15,655 nt of DNA. Origin: JALZAQ01 sp038253885. Lineage in GTDB: Bacteria; Gemmatimonadota; Gemmatimonadetes; Gemmatimonadales; Gemmatimonadaceae. The position numbers and the translations under genes were made by a program. The notes beneath the pieces were generated by a model. That model did not search any database. It was not told the DNA's origin and saw only the letters and a program-made list of their open reading frames with translations. Location of the stretch: assembly GCA_038253885.1 (NCBI GenBank), contig JBBSGP010000059.1, positions 1-15,655 of the forward strand. Direction: 5' to 3'. Shown piece after piece: positions 1 to 6,368 of the stretch (position 1 is the stretch's first letter; each line of letters begins with the position of its first letter).

Positions 1-13
1 CCCGGTCGAGCTC

Positions 14-1327
14 ATGAATCGTCGCGATTTCAATTCCGCACTCATCGGCGGCTTTCTTGTCGCGGGGATGCCGCGCAGGTGGTGGCCGGCGCCCGCTGCT
101 CCGCGCGTGGACGGCGCGCGGCTCAACCGCCAGCTCGCCGAGCTCGGCCGCTTCGGCGTCAATCCTCCGGGCGGCGTCACGCGGCTGGCGTACAGCGACG
201 CGGACAAGCAGGCGCGCGAGTACGTCGTCGGCCTCATGCGCGAGGCTCGCCTCGAGCCCCGGATCGATCTTGCCGGCAACATCATCGCCACACGCGCTGG
301 TCGCGACGCGTCGCGCAAGCCGCTCGTCTTCGGCTCGCATGTGGATTCGGTGCCGGAGGGGGGGAGCTACGACGGCAACGTCGGGTCCCTCGCCGCCATC
401 GAAGTAGCGCGCACCCTAGCCGAGCAGGGCATCACCACTCGGCACCCGATCCAGGTGGTGGTCTGGCAGAACGAGGAAGGCGGACTGTATGGGAGCCGCG
501 GCGTCAGCGGTCAGCTCACGGAGCGCGAACTCGCCACCGTGAGCCGGAGTGGCAAGACGATCGCCGAGGGTATCGCTTTTCTCGGCGGCGATCCCGCGCG
601 TGTCGCCGAAGCGCGCCGCGCCCGGGGCGATATCGCCTGCTACCTCGAGCTCCACATCGAGCAGGGAGGCACGCTCGAGCGCGAGAAGCTCGATATCGGC
701 ATCGTCGAGGGGATCGTCGGTATCAAGCAGTGGGAGGTGACGGTTACCGGCTTCGCCAACCACGCCGGTACGACGCCAATGGATCGGCGCCAGGACGCGC
801 TGCTGGCCGCGGCGAGATTCGTCGAGGCGGTGAACCGGATCGTGACTAGCGTGCCCGGCCGGCAGGTCGGAACGGTCGGGCGCATCCAGGCTTTTCCGGG
901 CGCGCCCAACGTCATCCCCGGCCGCGTGGTCTGCACGCTCGAGCTGCGCGATCTGGACGGGGCCAAGATCGACATGCTCTACGACCGGATCGCAGCCGAA
1001 GCACAGAAACTCGGTTCCGAGAACGGCACGACGTTCGATCTCGAGCCGATCCACGAGAACATCCCCGCGCCCAGCGATCCGCGAGTGCGCGCCTCGATCG
1101 CCGACTCGGCGAAGGAGCTCGGGCTGACGACGAAGGTCATGCCGAGCGGCGCCGGGCACGATGCGCAGGCGATGGCGCAGCTCGGACCGATGGGGATGAT
1201 CTTCATCCCGAGCGTCGGCGGGATCAGCCACTCTCCCAAGGAATTCTCGCGCCCCACCGACATCGTCAACGGCGCGAACGTTCTTCTCTCGACGGTGCTA
1301 CGACTGGACGAGGCGAGCTTCACATGA
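14..1327 (+). CDS. Tat-exported M20 family amidohydrolase (N-carbamoyl-L-amino acid hydrolase / ureidopropionase type)
   Basis: Predicted dinuclear-metal amidase that removes a carbamoyl or similar amide group, as N-carbamoyl amino acid hydrolases and allantoate amidohydrolases do. The family's metal-ligand motifs are all visible: GSHVDS (H109), YDG (D120, bridging), QNEEGG (E154/E155), ELHIEQG (H214) and GISHSPKE (H406). The lid/dimerisation part carries NHAGTTPMDRRQDA near residues 249-262. The length of 437 aa suits the family (about 410-420) plus a leader. The N-terminus has a twin-arginine motif (NRRDF, R3-R4) followed by a hydrophobic stretch to about residue 20, so Tat export is likely; most relatives are cytoplasmic. 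The start is the first ATG, and only 13 bases precede it in the window, so upstream operon partners cannot be seen. The stop overlaps a tiny signal-peptide-like ORF by ATGA. The class is secure; the exact substrate cannot be read. Confidence 0.9.
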   Translation: MNRRDFNSALIGGFLVAGMPRRWWPAPAAPRVDGARLNRQLAELGRFGVNPPGGVTRLAYSDADKQAREYVVGLMREARLEPRIDLAGNIIATRAGRDASRKPLVFGSHVDSVPEGGSYDGNVGSLAAIEVARTLAEQGITTRHPIQVVVWQNEEGGLYGSRGVSGQLTERELATVSRSGKTIAEGIAFLGGDPARVAEARRARGDIACYLELHIEQGGTLEREKLDIGIVEGIVGIKQWEVTVTGFANHAGTTPMDRRQDALLAAARFVEAVNRIVTSVPGRQVGTVGRIQAFPGAPNVIPGRVVCTLELRDLDGAKIDMLYDRIAAEAQKLGSENGTTFDLEPIHENIPAPSDPRVRASIADSAKELGLTTKVMPSGAGHDAQAMAQLGPMGMIFIPSVGGISHSPKEFSRPTDIVNGANVLLSTVLRLDEASFT

Positions 1328-1377
1328 GACGACTCCTTCAGGCCGTGTCGGCAGTGCTGTTCATCTCCGCGGGATAG
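1324..1377 (+). pseudogene. 17-codon ORF resembling a truncated signal peptide (possible gene remnant)
   Basis: An ATG overlaps the stop of the upstream amidohydrolase as ATGA, the usual geometry of a translationally coupled gene. It reads MRRLLQAVSAVLFISAG and then TAG. This is the n-region plus hydrophobic core of a Sec signal peptide with nothing after it. Just downstream lies the end of the convergent TPR gene. I infer that a longer exported protein once followed the amidohydrolase and was lost by deletion or rearrangement. A chance ORF or a genuine small peptide are alternatives. Confidence 0.35.
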
Positions 1378-1403
1378 CGGTGAGCGCCAGCCGACTATCG
1401 CGC
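1369..1403. terminator. Candidate bidirectional hairpin between convergent genes
   Basis: An imperfect inverted repeat pairs GATAGCGG (1373-1380) with CCG-A-CTATC (1391-1399), with one bulged A. An outer GCG/CGC pair lies beyond a G/G mismatch, and the loop is about 10 nt. It sits where the amidohydrolase transcript meets the TPR gene's stop (1395-1397). There is no U-tract, so termination strength is uncertain. Confidence 0.3.
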
Positions 1404-2906
1404 CACGTCGGCGACGCCGGGCTGGGCCGCATGCCAGATGGCGCGGAGCTCGGCGTACACCTTCTGTGCTCCCTCGCGATCTCCGCTCATGGCTTTGGCG
1501 CGAGCGAGGCCCAGGAGAGAACGGCTGCGTCGCGGCGTGCGGCGCAAGGCCAGACTGAACTGAGTCTGCGCCTCCGCCGGCTGCCTCATCTCCAGCAATA
1601 GCTCGCCGAGCAGCTCCCGCGCTGGAGTCGGCGGATCGGGCGGTCCGAATTCGTACGGCAGACTCTCCTCGATCTCGGCCGCTCGACGCAACAAGACCAC
1701 GGCCTCGTCTCGCGTTGCCCCGGCGCGCAGCACCAGCGCTCGCATCTCGAGCAGCGTGACACCGTCCGTGCTCATTCGCGCGGTTTCCGGCGTGGCATGC
1801 CGCTCCGCGTGTCGCAGCGCCGTCTCCGCGGCCGTGACATCGCGCCGCTCCGATGCGCACAGCACCGTTACATAGTCCACCGCGAGCGCACCCATGTCCG
1901 TTTTCGCGCCATCGCCGGGGTCCGCTGCCTTGGCGTTGCCGCACTGGCGGGTATCGGCGAGCCAGGTGGCTCGGATCATGGCGGCGAATGGCCGGCGTCC
2001 GGCGTTCTGCTCCGCTTCCCGCTCTGCGGCCGCCACCAGGCGTTCGGCGTCTGCGAAGCGCCCCTGCTGCAGGTAGGCGTAGGCGAGCCAATGTGAGTAG
2101 TGTCCGTTGCGCTTGCCCGACGCGGCCCACGCGACCTCGTTCGCCGCCACGGCGTCATCCCACATCCCGAGCGCGAGAAAGATGTGTGAGGTCATGTGCT
2201 GAGCATGCGGCGCGGCGGGCGCGATCTTCGAATATGCGCGCGCCGCGGCGAGCCCTCGCTCGGCGTGAGCGGGATCATCGTACGAATGGATGATGTAGTG
2301 CGCGGCGCCCGGGTGGTCGGGATGGTCGCGGAAAATCGGATCCACGATCGCCCCGGCACGCAGATACGTCGGAATGTGCCGCCCGCCGTGGCTCGTCCCC
2401 AGGATTGCGAGCGCGTGGAAGGTCGCGGCCTCGACATCATCGGGGTAGGCGGCGGACAATCTCTGCATGGCTTGGGCGTACGCGCTGTCGCGATGCACCT
2501 TGTCGCCCGGCCCGTAGAGGGACTCCACCGCGTCCATGTACCCCTGCTCGCGCGGCGTTCTTGCTCGAAGCCACCGCTCCCGCGGGGTGGCACCCAGCCG
2601 CGCGAGCACCGCGCGCGCGGCGATGCTGTCCTGCTGAAACCAGACGGGGTGATTGTAGCTCATCGCCTCGCCCCAGTACGCGAGCGCGAACGAGGGATCC
2701 AGCCGCTGCGCCTCGCGAAAGGCGTCGGCCGCAGAAGCGTACTCGAAGCTGTGCATGTAGAGCACGCCGCGAATGAACGCCGGCTGCGCGGCGCTCGCGC
2801 CCGACGTGGGGAAGTCGATGCGGCCGAGCTTGGGCTCCTGGGCTCCAAGGACGATGGCCGCGAACAAAAGGAGGAGCGCGTGAAAGGCGCGGAGACGATG
2901 GCGCAT
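1395..2906 (-). CDS. Secreted tetratricopeptide-repeat protein of unknown function
   Basis: A 503-residue protein with an N-terminal Sec signal (LLLLFAAIVLGAQ, cleavage around residue 22). TPR-like helical pairs are visible at about 50-85 (YASAADAFREAQRLDPSFALAYWGEA), 242-265 and 270-300, with further weaker ones near the C-terminus. The centre carries the conserved, histidine-rich segment of a widespread bacterial TPR family: HPGAAHYIIHSYDDP (about 199-212) followed by HAQHMTSHIFLALGMWDDAVAANE (about 234-257). No enzymatic activity is established for this family as far as I know; the His clusters could bind metal, but that is speculation. The start is firm: AGGAGG (2912-2917 on the minus strand) lies 5 nt from the ATG. 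A TATGAT -10-like box lies at 2952-2957 on the same strand, without a convincing -35. The gene is monocistronic and faces the M20 amidohydrolase. Confidence 0.85.
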   Translation of the reverse strand: MRHRLRAFHALLLLFAAIVLGAQEPKLGRIDFPTSGASAAQPAFIRGVLYMHSFEYASAADAFREAQRLDPSFALAYWGEAMSYNHPVWFQQDSIAARAVLARLGATPRERWLRARTPREQGYMDAVESLYGPGDKVHRDSAYAQAMQRLSAAYPDDVEAATFHALAILGTSHGGRHIPTYLRAGAIVDPIFRDHPDHPGAAHYIIHSYDDPAHAERGLAAARAYSKIAPAAPHAQHMTSHIFLALGMWDDAVAANEVAWAASGKRNGHYSHWLAYAYLQQGRFADAERLVAAAEREAEQNAGRRPFAAMIRATWLADTRQCGNAKAADPGDGAKTDMGALAVDYVTVLCASERRDVTAAETALRHAERHATPETARMSTDGVTLLEMRALVLRAGATRDEAVVLLRRAAEIEESLPYEFGPPDPPTPARELLGELLLEMRQPAEAQTQFSLALRRTPRRSRSLLGLARAKAMSGDREGAQKVYAELRAIWHAAQPGVADVAR

Positions 2907-3086
2907 GGAGTCCTCCTGCCGGCGGCGGAAGTGGAGGTTCAGTGCGCCGTCATCATAGGCGGGCGCTCGACAAGATAGAAGCCCTCGATGCCGTGCCGCA
3001 CTCGCTCAGCCCTTCGGTAGCCCTCACCAACTCCTGCGGTTAGTATGGTCGGGATCGACGAACACTCCTCTCACCATGGGCGGACG

Positions 3087-3689
3087 ATGACCGAGACGCC
3101 CGCGATACCCGGGAGGTTAGTGCTAGCGGCGGCTCTGCTCGCCTGGAGCTGCAAGGGCAGCGACAAATCGGCGACCAACGATTCAGCGGCAGCGGCCGCA
3201 ACCGCCGACACGGCCGACGCAGCGGCACCGGCGGCGGATTCCGGGCGCGCCGCCTCTGGCGAGGCGCCTCCCAAGGAGACGCCCTACAAGCACGGCCGCG
3301 CCACCTTCGAGTACAAGGGAAAGCAGGAGAGCTGGTCCCTGACGTCGGGGAAGCTCATTCAATCTCCAGCGTCGGAGGGGATGAGGGCTAACACGACCGT
3401 CGGGCTGTTCTTCACTCGTGATGGCTCGGAGAAGTCGATGAGTGACGGGATGCTGTTAATCTCGGTCAGCGACCTCAACCTGATGGGACCCGGCGGTTTT
3501 TACGTGGTGGGGCTGGGGCTGAGCAGCAGCGCTGGCGGTCCCAAATACAGGCCGAAGCCGGGAGATCCACGCTGCCCGGTCACGATGAAACGTGTCGACG
3601 CCGGCGGCGCCGAGGGGACGTTCACCTGCACCGGCACGTTCGACGGGGGAAGCGCGATCGGAAAGGTGACGTTCTCGGCATCTCCGTGA
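3087..3689 (+). CDS. Small putative lipoprotein, function unknown
   Basis: A 200-residue exported protein that I do not recognise. From the ATG at 3087 it has a short n-region, a hydrophobic core (LVLAAALLAWSC) and a cysteine at residue 22 that could be lipidated. AWSC is an imperfect lipobox, so simple secretion is possible. Residues 25-60 are a disordered Ala/Asp/Ser/Thr linker, as is usual between a lipid anchor and a folded domain. The folded part (about 65-200) is beta-rich and has two cysteines (C163, C181) that probably pair. An in-frame ATG at 3045 would add 14 residues, but they are hydrophilic and would push the signal away from the N-terminus, so the later start is preferred. The gene runs toward the RES toxin gene and ends before a strong hairpin. 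It has no operon partner. Confidence 0.7.
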   Translation: MTETPAIPGRLVLAAALLAWSCKGSDKSATNDSAAAAATADTADAAAPAADSGRAASGEAPPKETPYKHGRATFEYKGKQESWSLTSGKLIQSPASEGMRANTTVGLFFTRDGSEKSMSDGMLLISVSDLNLMGPGGFYVVGLGLSSSAGGPKYRPKPGDPRCPVTMKRVDAGGAEGTFTCTGTFDGGSAIGKVTFSASP

Positions 3690-3695
3690 CCGGGG

Positions 3696-3728
3696 GCGGG
3701 CGGGAGGGGCCGCGCCCCTCTAGCCCGC
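3696..3728. terminator. Strong bidirectional hairpin between the lipoprotein gene and the RES toxin gene
   Basis: A 15-position stem with a 3-nt loop. The inner perfect arm GAGGGGC (3704-3710) pairs with GCCCCTC (3714-3720) around CGC. The outer arm GCGGGC (3696-3701) pairs with GCCCGC (3723-3728). One G/A mismatch and one G-T wobble separate the two arms. It lies 7 nt past the lipoprotein stop and covers the last codons and stop of the RES gene, so it can serve both converging transcripts. No U-tract follows on either strand. Confidence 0.5.
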
Positions 3729-4202
3729 GAGTCGGGGATCGAAGACGAAGTCGCGACGGGCCACGATGCGAACCCGCGCCATCTGAGCGTGGAGCGGATT
3801 GAGCAGGACATTCTCTTCCTCCGGCACGATGGCCGACGGCACGCGGAGGGCGAGAGCCGAGCCCGCTCGAGCCCAGAGATCCCCGGCCGCCTGGCAAGCC
3901 GGATGATCCGACGAGCGGGCCCAGTCGGAGGGAAGCGCCTCCGCGAGCCTGGCTATTGTCGCCGCGGCCGGGATCTCGATCGTCATGGCGATGAGGTCAT
4001 CGGGGGCGGTGTCTGGTGAGTAGTGCGCCAGCGACTCGAGCGCGGCGAGGGCGAGCGTGCTCGATGCGTACACGACCGCAGTCCCGCGAGTGTTCCAGCG
4101 CCCTCCGTAGAGAAACGCTCCGCGCCCGTCGAGGGCGGCGAAGCTGCGCCGGCAGATGCGGTAGATTCGCTCGCGGTCGCCCGCGTCTCGATCGAGCGCC
4201 AC
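3720..4202 (-). CDS. RES-domain toxin (NAD+-degrading family) of a RES/Xre toxin-antitoxin pair
   Basis: A 160-residue protein spanning essentially one RES domain. Family landmarks are the N-terminal IYRICR (Y14-R15), the GGRWN motif (G33-N37), VVYASSTLALAALESLAH (Y45, S47, E56), and a C-terminal PSAIVPEEENVLLNP stretch (S123, N131, N135). Characterised members such as MbcT and Pseudomonas Res degrade NAD+ and arrest growth until bound by their Xre/MbcA-type antitoxin, so a cytoplasmic NAD+-consuming toxin is predicted. The GTG start is five codons after the antitoxin stop and in the same frame. No clear ribosome-binding site precedes it, which suggests expression coupled to, and weaker than, the antitoxin. 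Length matches the family; there is no sign of damage. Confidence 0.88.
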   Translation of the reverse strand: MALDRDAGDRERIYRICRRSFAALDGRGAFLYGGRWNTRGTAVVYASSTLALAALESLAHYSPDTAPDDLIAMTIEIPAAATIARLAEALPSDWARSSDHPACQAAGDLWARAGSALALRVPSAIVPEEENVLLNPLHAQMARVRIVARRDFVFDPRLAG

Positions 4203-4217
4203 GCCGCGCGACCGCGC

Positions 4218-4649
4218 TCAGGAGACGATGCCGTGCTCGATGCGCCCGAGCACCCGCTCGACGGCGAGCGATCCCGCGTCGTTGTCGAGCAGCGCAACCG
4301 GGCTCGATCCACCCAGCGATCTGTTCGGCTGCGCCAGCCAGCGGTGGGCCTTGTCGACGTCTCCGATGGCTTCCTCGGCGCGCGCGATCAGCCGCGCGAC
4401 GCGTGCCAGCCTGTCGGATTCCTCCGGGGAGAGCTGCAAGCGAGCGGCGCGCTTGCGCTGGAGCGTGCGCGGTGATCCGACGAGCCGGTAGAGATCCGCG
4501 GCCGAGATGCCTTCGCGCGCGAGCAGGTGCTCGAGCGCGGCCGCGGGCAGACCTGCCCGGATGAGCTCGGCGAGATCGAGCTCCGAGCGAACGACCCGCT
4601 TGAGCACGGAGCGGCCGCCCAACTTCGCGGCCACGGATGCGGCGGACAT
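4218..4649 (-). CDS. Xre/MbcA/ParS-family antitoxin
   Basis: A 143-residue cytoplasmic DNA-binding antitoxin. The N-terminal two thirds is helical with an Xre-like helix-turn-helix (roughly LEHLLAREGISAADLYRLVGSPRTLQRKR). The C-terminal part matches the DUF2384 toxin-binding region: AHRWLAQPNRSLGGSSPVALLDNDAGSLAVERVLGRIEHG, with the family pattern WL..PN..LGG..P..LL...G...V...L.RIE.G. Such antitoxins bind the RES toxin and repress their own promoter. The start is the ATG at 4647-4649 because AGGAG lies 5 nt upstream. A TTG 18 bases earlier is in frame but falls almost at the predicted transcription start. It is first in a two-gene operon, 15 nt before the toxin's GTG, with an overlapping palindrome upstream. 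Confidence 0.88.
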   Translation of the reverse strand: MSAASVAAKLGGRSVLKRVVRSELDLAELIRAGLPAAALEHLLAREGISAADLYRLVGSPRTLQRKRAARLQLSPEESDRLARVARLIARAEEAIGDVDKAHRWLAQPNRSLGGSSPVALLDNDAGSLAVERVLGRIEHGIVS

Positions 4650-4660
4650 GTCGGCTCCTG

Positions 4661-4707
4661 GCGCCAAATGACACTATGATTATACTCAAATGGCGCAGGC
4701 AGCACAA
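4661..4707 (-). promoter_or_regulatory. Antitoxin-toxin promoter overlapped by a palindromic operator
   Basis: On the minus strand a perfect TATAAT -10 (4679-4684) lies 17 nt from a TTGTGC -35 (4702-4707). A 36-bp interrupted palindrome, GCGCCA-NN-TGA (4661-4671) against TCA-NN-TGGCGC (4686-4696), is centred at 4678.5 and covers the -10 and the predicted start of transcription. A repressor bound there would block RNA polymerase, fitting autoregulation by the Xre antitoxin. Transcription should begin near 4672, about 23 nt before the ATG. Confidence 0.7.
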
Positions 4708-5026
4708 CGGGTCGCCGAGGTGCTCCGTCTCAGGGCCCTGGAGCCCACATGACGGGCTTCGAAATGGGCGCGCCCACGGAGCCGGCGAACGCTCCATGTC
4801 GTGGCTGTCGTACGCAGCGCCAAACGGTGCGGAGCATGGGCTCCCAGCAGATGGAGGTCTTTTTTGAGATGATCGACCGCGGCGCCCTATCACTTGACGC
4901 CTATCGCGTCTCTTCGCATCACGAGACAGGATCCGTGACGCCAGGATCGCGGGCGGGGTCCGTGGCCGGAGGGCATCATCGCCGCCCGCCGATGCTCTGG
5001 AATCCCGCCAGTCAGGAGACGATCTC
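4708..5026. other. Intergenic stretch with no convincing gene
   Basis: About 320 bases between the antitoxin promoter and the next gene. It holds a perfect 10-bp palindrome, CAGGGCCCTG (4731-4740), and at its end AGGAG (5014-5018), the ribosome-binding site of the gene starting at 5027. Short ORFs on both strands have low-complexity, Arg-rich or patternless translations without ribosome-binding sites. No tRNA-like fold or repeat was recognised. The region must hold the promoter of the 5027 gene, but I could not identify one. Confidence 0.4.
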
Positions 5027-5536
5027 GTGTTCGAGAAGGATGGAGCGAGAAGCCGGAGCCTGGTGATCAGGCGCCTCGTCACGATGGCGTCGGCGTTGGT
5101 GGGTGTCTACGCGTGTACGAAGTCGGCCAGGCCCACCGATCCGAATCGCTCCCAGGGAGATGGCACCCGAACCGACTCCACGACCGTGAGCATCTCCGCG
5201 AACAGGCTCGTTCAGACGGTGCGCCTCTCGCAGAACCCGGTAGCCCAGGGCGACACCCTCGTCATCAGAGCCACGCTCCGCAACGCTCGCCCCGACAGCG
5301 TGCGCGTCTACGGCGGCTACCCATGCCGGCTGGATCTCCTCGAGACGGATCTCCAGTTCTCGACGCCGGAGTGTCTGCCGCCCACGCGGATCGTGTGGCT
5401 CGCGCCTGGCGATAGTGTCACGAGCGGGCGGGGCGGCGTTGTCGCGTCGTCGCCGGGTCTGTACACCGTCCGTGTCCGACAAGCTGTCGACGCCGACCTG
5501 ACGGCGTCGGTGTCGGTTCACGTCACGATGCCGTGA
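5027..5536 (+). CDS. Small putative lipoprotein with a beta-sandwich (BsuPI-like or Ig-like) domain
   Basis: A 169-residue exported protein of unknown function. The N-terminus has basic residues (R8-R16), a hydrophobic core, and C30 in GVYAC, a near-lipobox, so it is probably membrane-anchored. After a hydrophilic linker (31-55) comes a beta-rich domain, VRLSQNPVAQGDTLVIRATLRNARPDSVRV and onward, ending GLYTVRVRQ. The pattern recalls secreted BsuPI-type proteinase-inhibitor or Ig-like domains, but this is a fold-level guess. C100 and C116 probably form a disulfide. The start is GTG at 5027, chosen because AGGAG (5014-5018) lies 8 nt upstream. The 3' end overlaps the convergent mercury transporter gene by 19 nt. 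Confidence 0.7.
   Translation: MFEKDGARSRSLVIRRLVTMASALVGVYACTKSARPTDPNRSQGDGTRTDSTTVSISANRLVQTVRLSQNPVAQGDTLVIRATLRNARPDSVRVYGGYPCRLDLLETDLQFSTPECLPPTRIVWLAPGDSVTSGRGGVVASSPGLYTVRVRQAVDADLTASVSVHVTMP
5488..5509 (-). terminator. Candidate terminator hairpin of the mercury operon
   Basis: A perfect 8-bp stem CGACGCCG (5488-5495) / CGGCGTCG (5502-5509) with a 6-nt loop. On the minus strand it lies 8 nt beyond the stop of the transporter gene, where a terminator is expected. It also lies inside the coding end of the convergent gene, and no U-tract follows. Confidence 0.35.
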
Positions 5537-5964
5537 TCTCCCGGGGCGTCGTGGCGGTCATCGCGACGCCGCGCGCGCACGTTCCAGATCGTCGCCATGA
5601 CCAGTCCCACCGCGCCCGCTCCGATGAGCTCCTTCGCCGGGAAACCATGAACGAAGACGACTCCCGCCACCAGTGCCGTGCCTGCTGCGCACGCCAGCGC
5701 AAACGGACCCGCTGACCCGTGGCGCCGTCGTCCCTGCCAGAAGCCCCATAGCGCAACGACCAGCGATATCCCCATCAGCGGGAACAGGATCGCGTCCTTG
5801 CGCAGGAAGCTGAGTCCGAGCGTCGCCAACACGCTCACAATGAGCGGAACGCCCGCACAGCAGAGTGCAGCAAAGATGGCGCCAAGGACTCCGCCGGCGT
5901 CTGCGATCTGTTCCCGCCTGCTCACGACCTGTCGCCGGGTTGGAGTATCGCGCTGATCATCCAT
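5518..5964 (-). CDS. MerC/MerT-like mercuric ion transport membrane protein
   Basis: A 148-residue inner-membrane protein with four predicted membrane segments, at about 23-51, 59-78, 86-107 and 112-128. The first carries a vicinal cysteine pair (C35-C36, ALCCAG), the hallmark of Mer transporters that pass Hg(II) across the membrane to MerA. C92 sits in the third segment. Four segments resemble MerC, while the vicinal pair resembles MerT/MerF; I cannot settle the subfamily from sequence alone. The gene is last in the operon and its start overlaps the repressor's end by 8 nt, implying co-expression. No periplasmic MerP gene lies nearby. The C-terminal tail is charged and cytoplasmic-looking. 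The mercury role rests on the adjacent merA and the cysteine pair. Confidence 0.82.
   Translation of the reverse strand: MDDQRDTPTRRQVVSRREQIADAGGVLGAIFAALCCAGVPLIVSVLATLGLSFLRKDAILFPLMGISLVVALWGFWQGRRRHGSAGPFALACAAGTALVAGVVFVHGFPAKELIGAGAVGLVMATIWNVRARRRDDRHDAPGDHGIVT
5545..5570 (+). terminator. Candidate hairpin downstream of the small lipoprotein gene
   Basis: GGCGTCG (5545-5551) pairs perfectly with CGACGCC (5564-5570) around a 12-nt loop, 8 nt past the stop of the plus-strand gene ending at 5536. With the hairpin at 5488-5509 it gives each convergent gene a stem just past its stop. It lies within the transporter's coding end and lacks a U-tract, so it may be only a coding-sequence inverted repeat. 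Confidence 0.25.
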
Positions 5965-6340
5965 GTTTCATCACTTTCGCGAGCGCGTTCCGGAGGCTGG
6001 CAAGCGCCCGCTGTCCATCTCCCGCTTCGACGCGACCCAGCACGCACGTTTCCATGTGCGCCTGCAACAGCTCCGCGGCGATGCTGTTCACCGCCTGCTT
6101 GAGCGCAGAGACCTGGACGAGCATCTCGTCACAGGACTTGTGCTCCGCGAGCATCTTCTTGACTCCCCGCACCTGACCCTCGAGGCGCGAGAGGCGGTTG
6201 TAGATGGCGCGTTCCGCCTCGCCGGTGAGATAGGGCGCGTCGTCGGGATCCAGCACCGGCAGCGCGCTCACCTTCGACCGGCGGGCGTGAGACCCTTTCG
6301 GCGCCCGCTTGGCGTCGTTCCGTCGGCTGCTGTCACTCAT
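5957..6340 (-). CDS. CsoR/DUF156-family metal-sensing transcriptional repressor
   Basis: A 127-residue cytoplasmic all-helical repressor. The core (about 41-127) shows the family pattern, RLSRLEGQVRGVKKMLAEHKSCDEMLVQVSALKQAVNSIAAELLQAHMETCV. C70, H95 and C99 have the C-x24-H-x3-C spacing of copper-sensing CsoR (C36/H61/C65 in the M. tuberculosis protein). The histidine argues against the persulfide sensor CstR, and the second cysteine against FrmR/RcnR types. A basic, Lys/Arg-rich tail of about 40 residues precedes the core; no later methionine gives a plausible start. The gene lies between merA (28-nt gap) and the transporter (8-nt overlap), and a CsoR-type operator covers the operon promoter, so it probably represses this operon. 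Its inducer is inferred to be Hg(II) from context; Cu(I) cannot be excluded. Confidence 0.88.
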   Translation of the reverse strand: MSDSSRRNDAKRAPKGSHARRSKVSALPVLDPDDAPYLTGEAERAIYNRLSRLEGQVRGVKKMLAEHKSCDEMLVQVSALKQAVNSIAAELLQAHMETCVLGRVEAGDGQRALASLRNALAKVMKHG

Positions 6341-6368
6341 CGCGCCGTCTGGTGGGAAATGGCCGCTC

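Noticed and set aside
979..2130. A 383-codon minus-strand frame spanning the amidohydrolase end and the TPR gene
   Set aside because: It runs through both well-supported genes and is low-complexity Arg/Ala/Gly sequence.
3041..3046. TAGTAT as a -10 box for the small lipoprotein gene at 3087
   Set aside because: Only four of six bases match and no -35-like hexamer lies 16-18 nt upstream.
4731..4740. Perfect palindrome CAGGGCCCTG as an operator
   Set aside because: A single 10-bp GC-rich palindrome is likely by chance here and has no promoter next to it.
4749..5066. A 105-codon plus-strand ORF in the intergenic stretch
   Set aside because: No ribosome-binding site, no recognisable pattern, and it overruns the better-supported gene starting at 5027.
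3997..5082. A 361-codon minus-strand frame through the toxin-antitoxin region and the intergenic stretch
   Set aside because: It is Arg/Ala-rich, conflicts with the antitoxin and toxin frames and their promoter, and has no domain.
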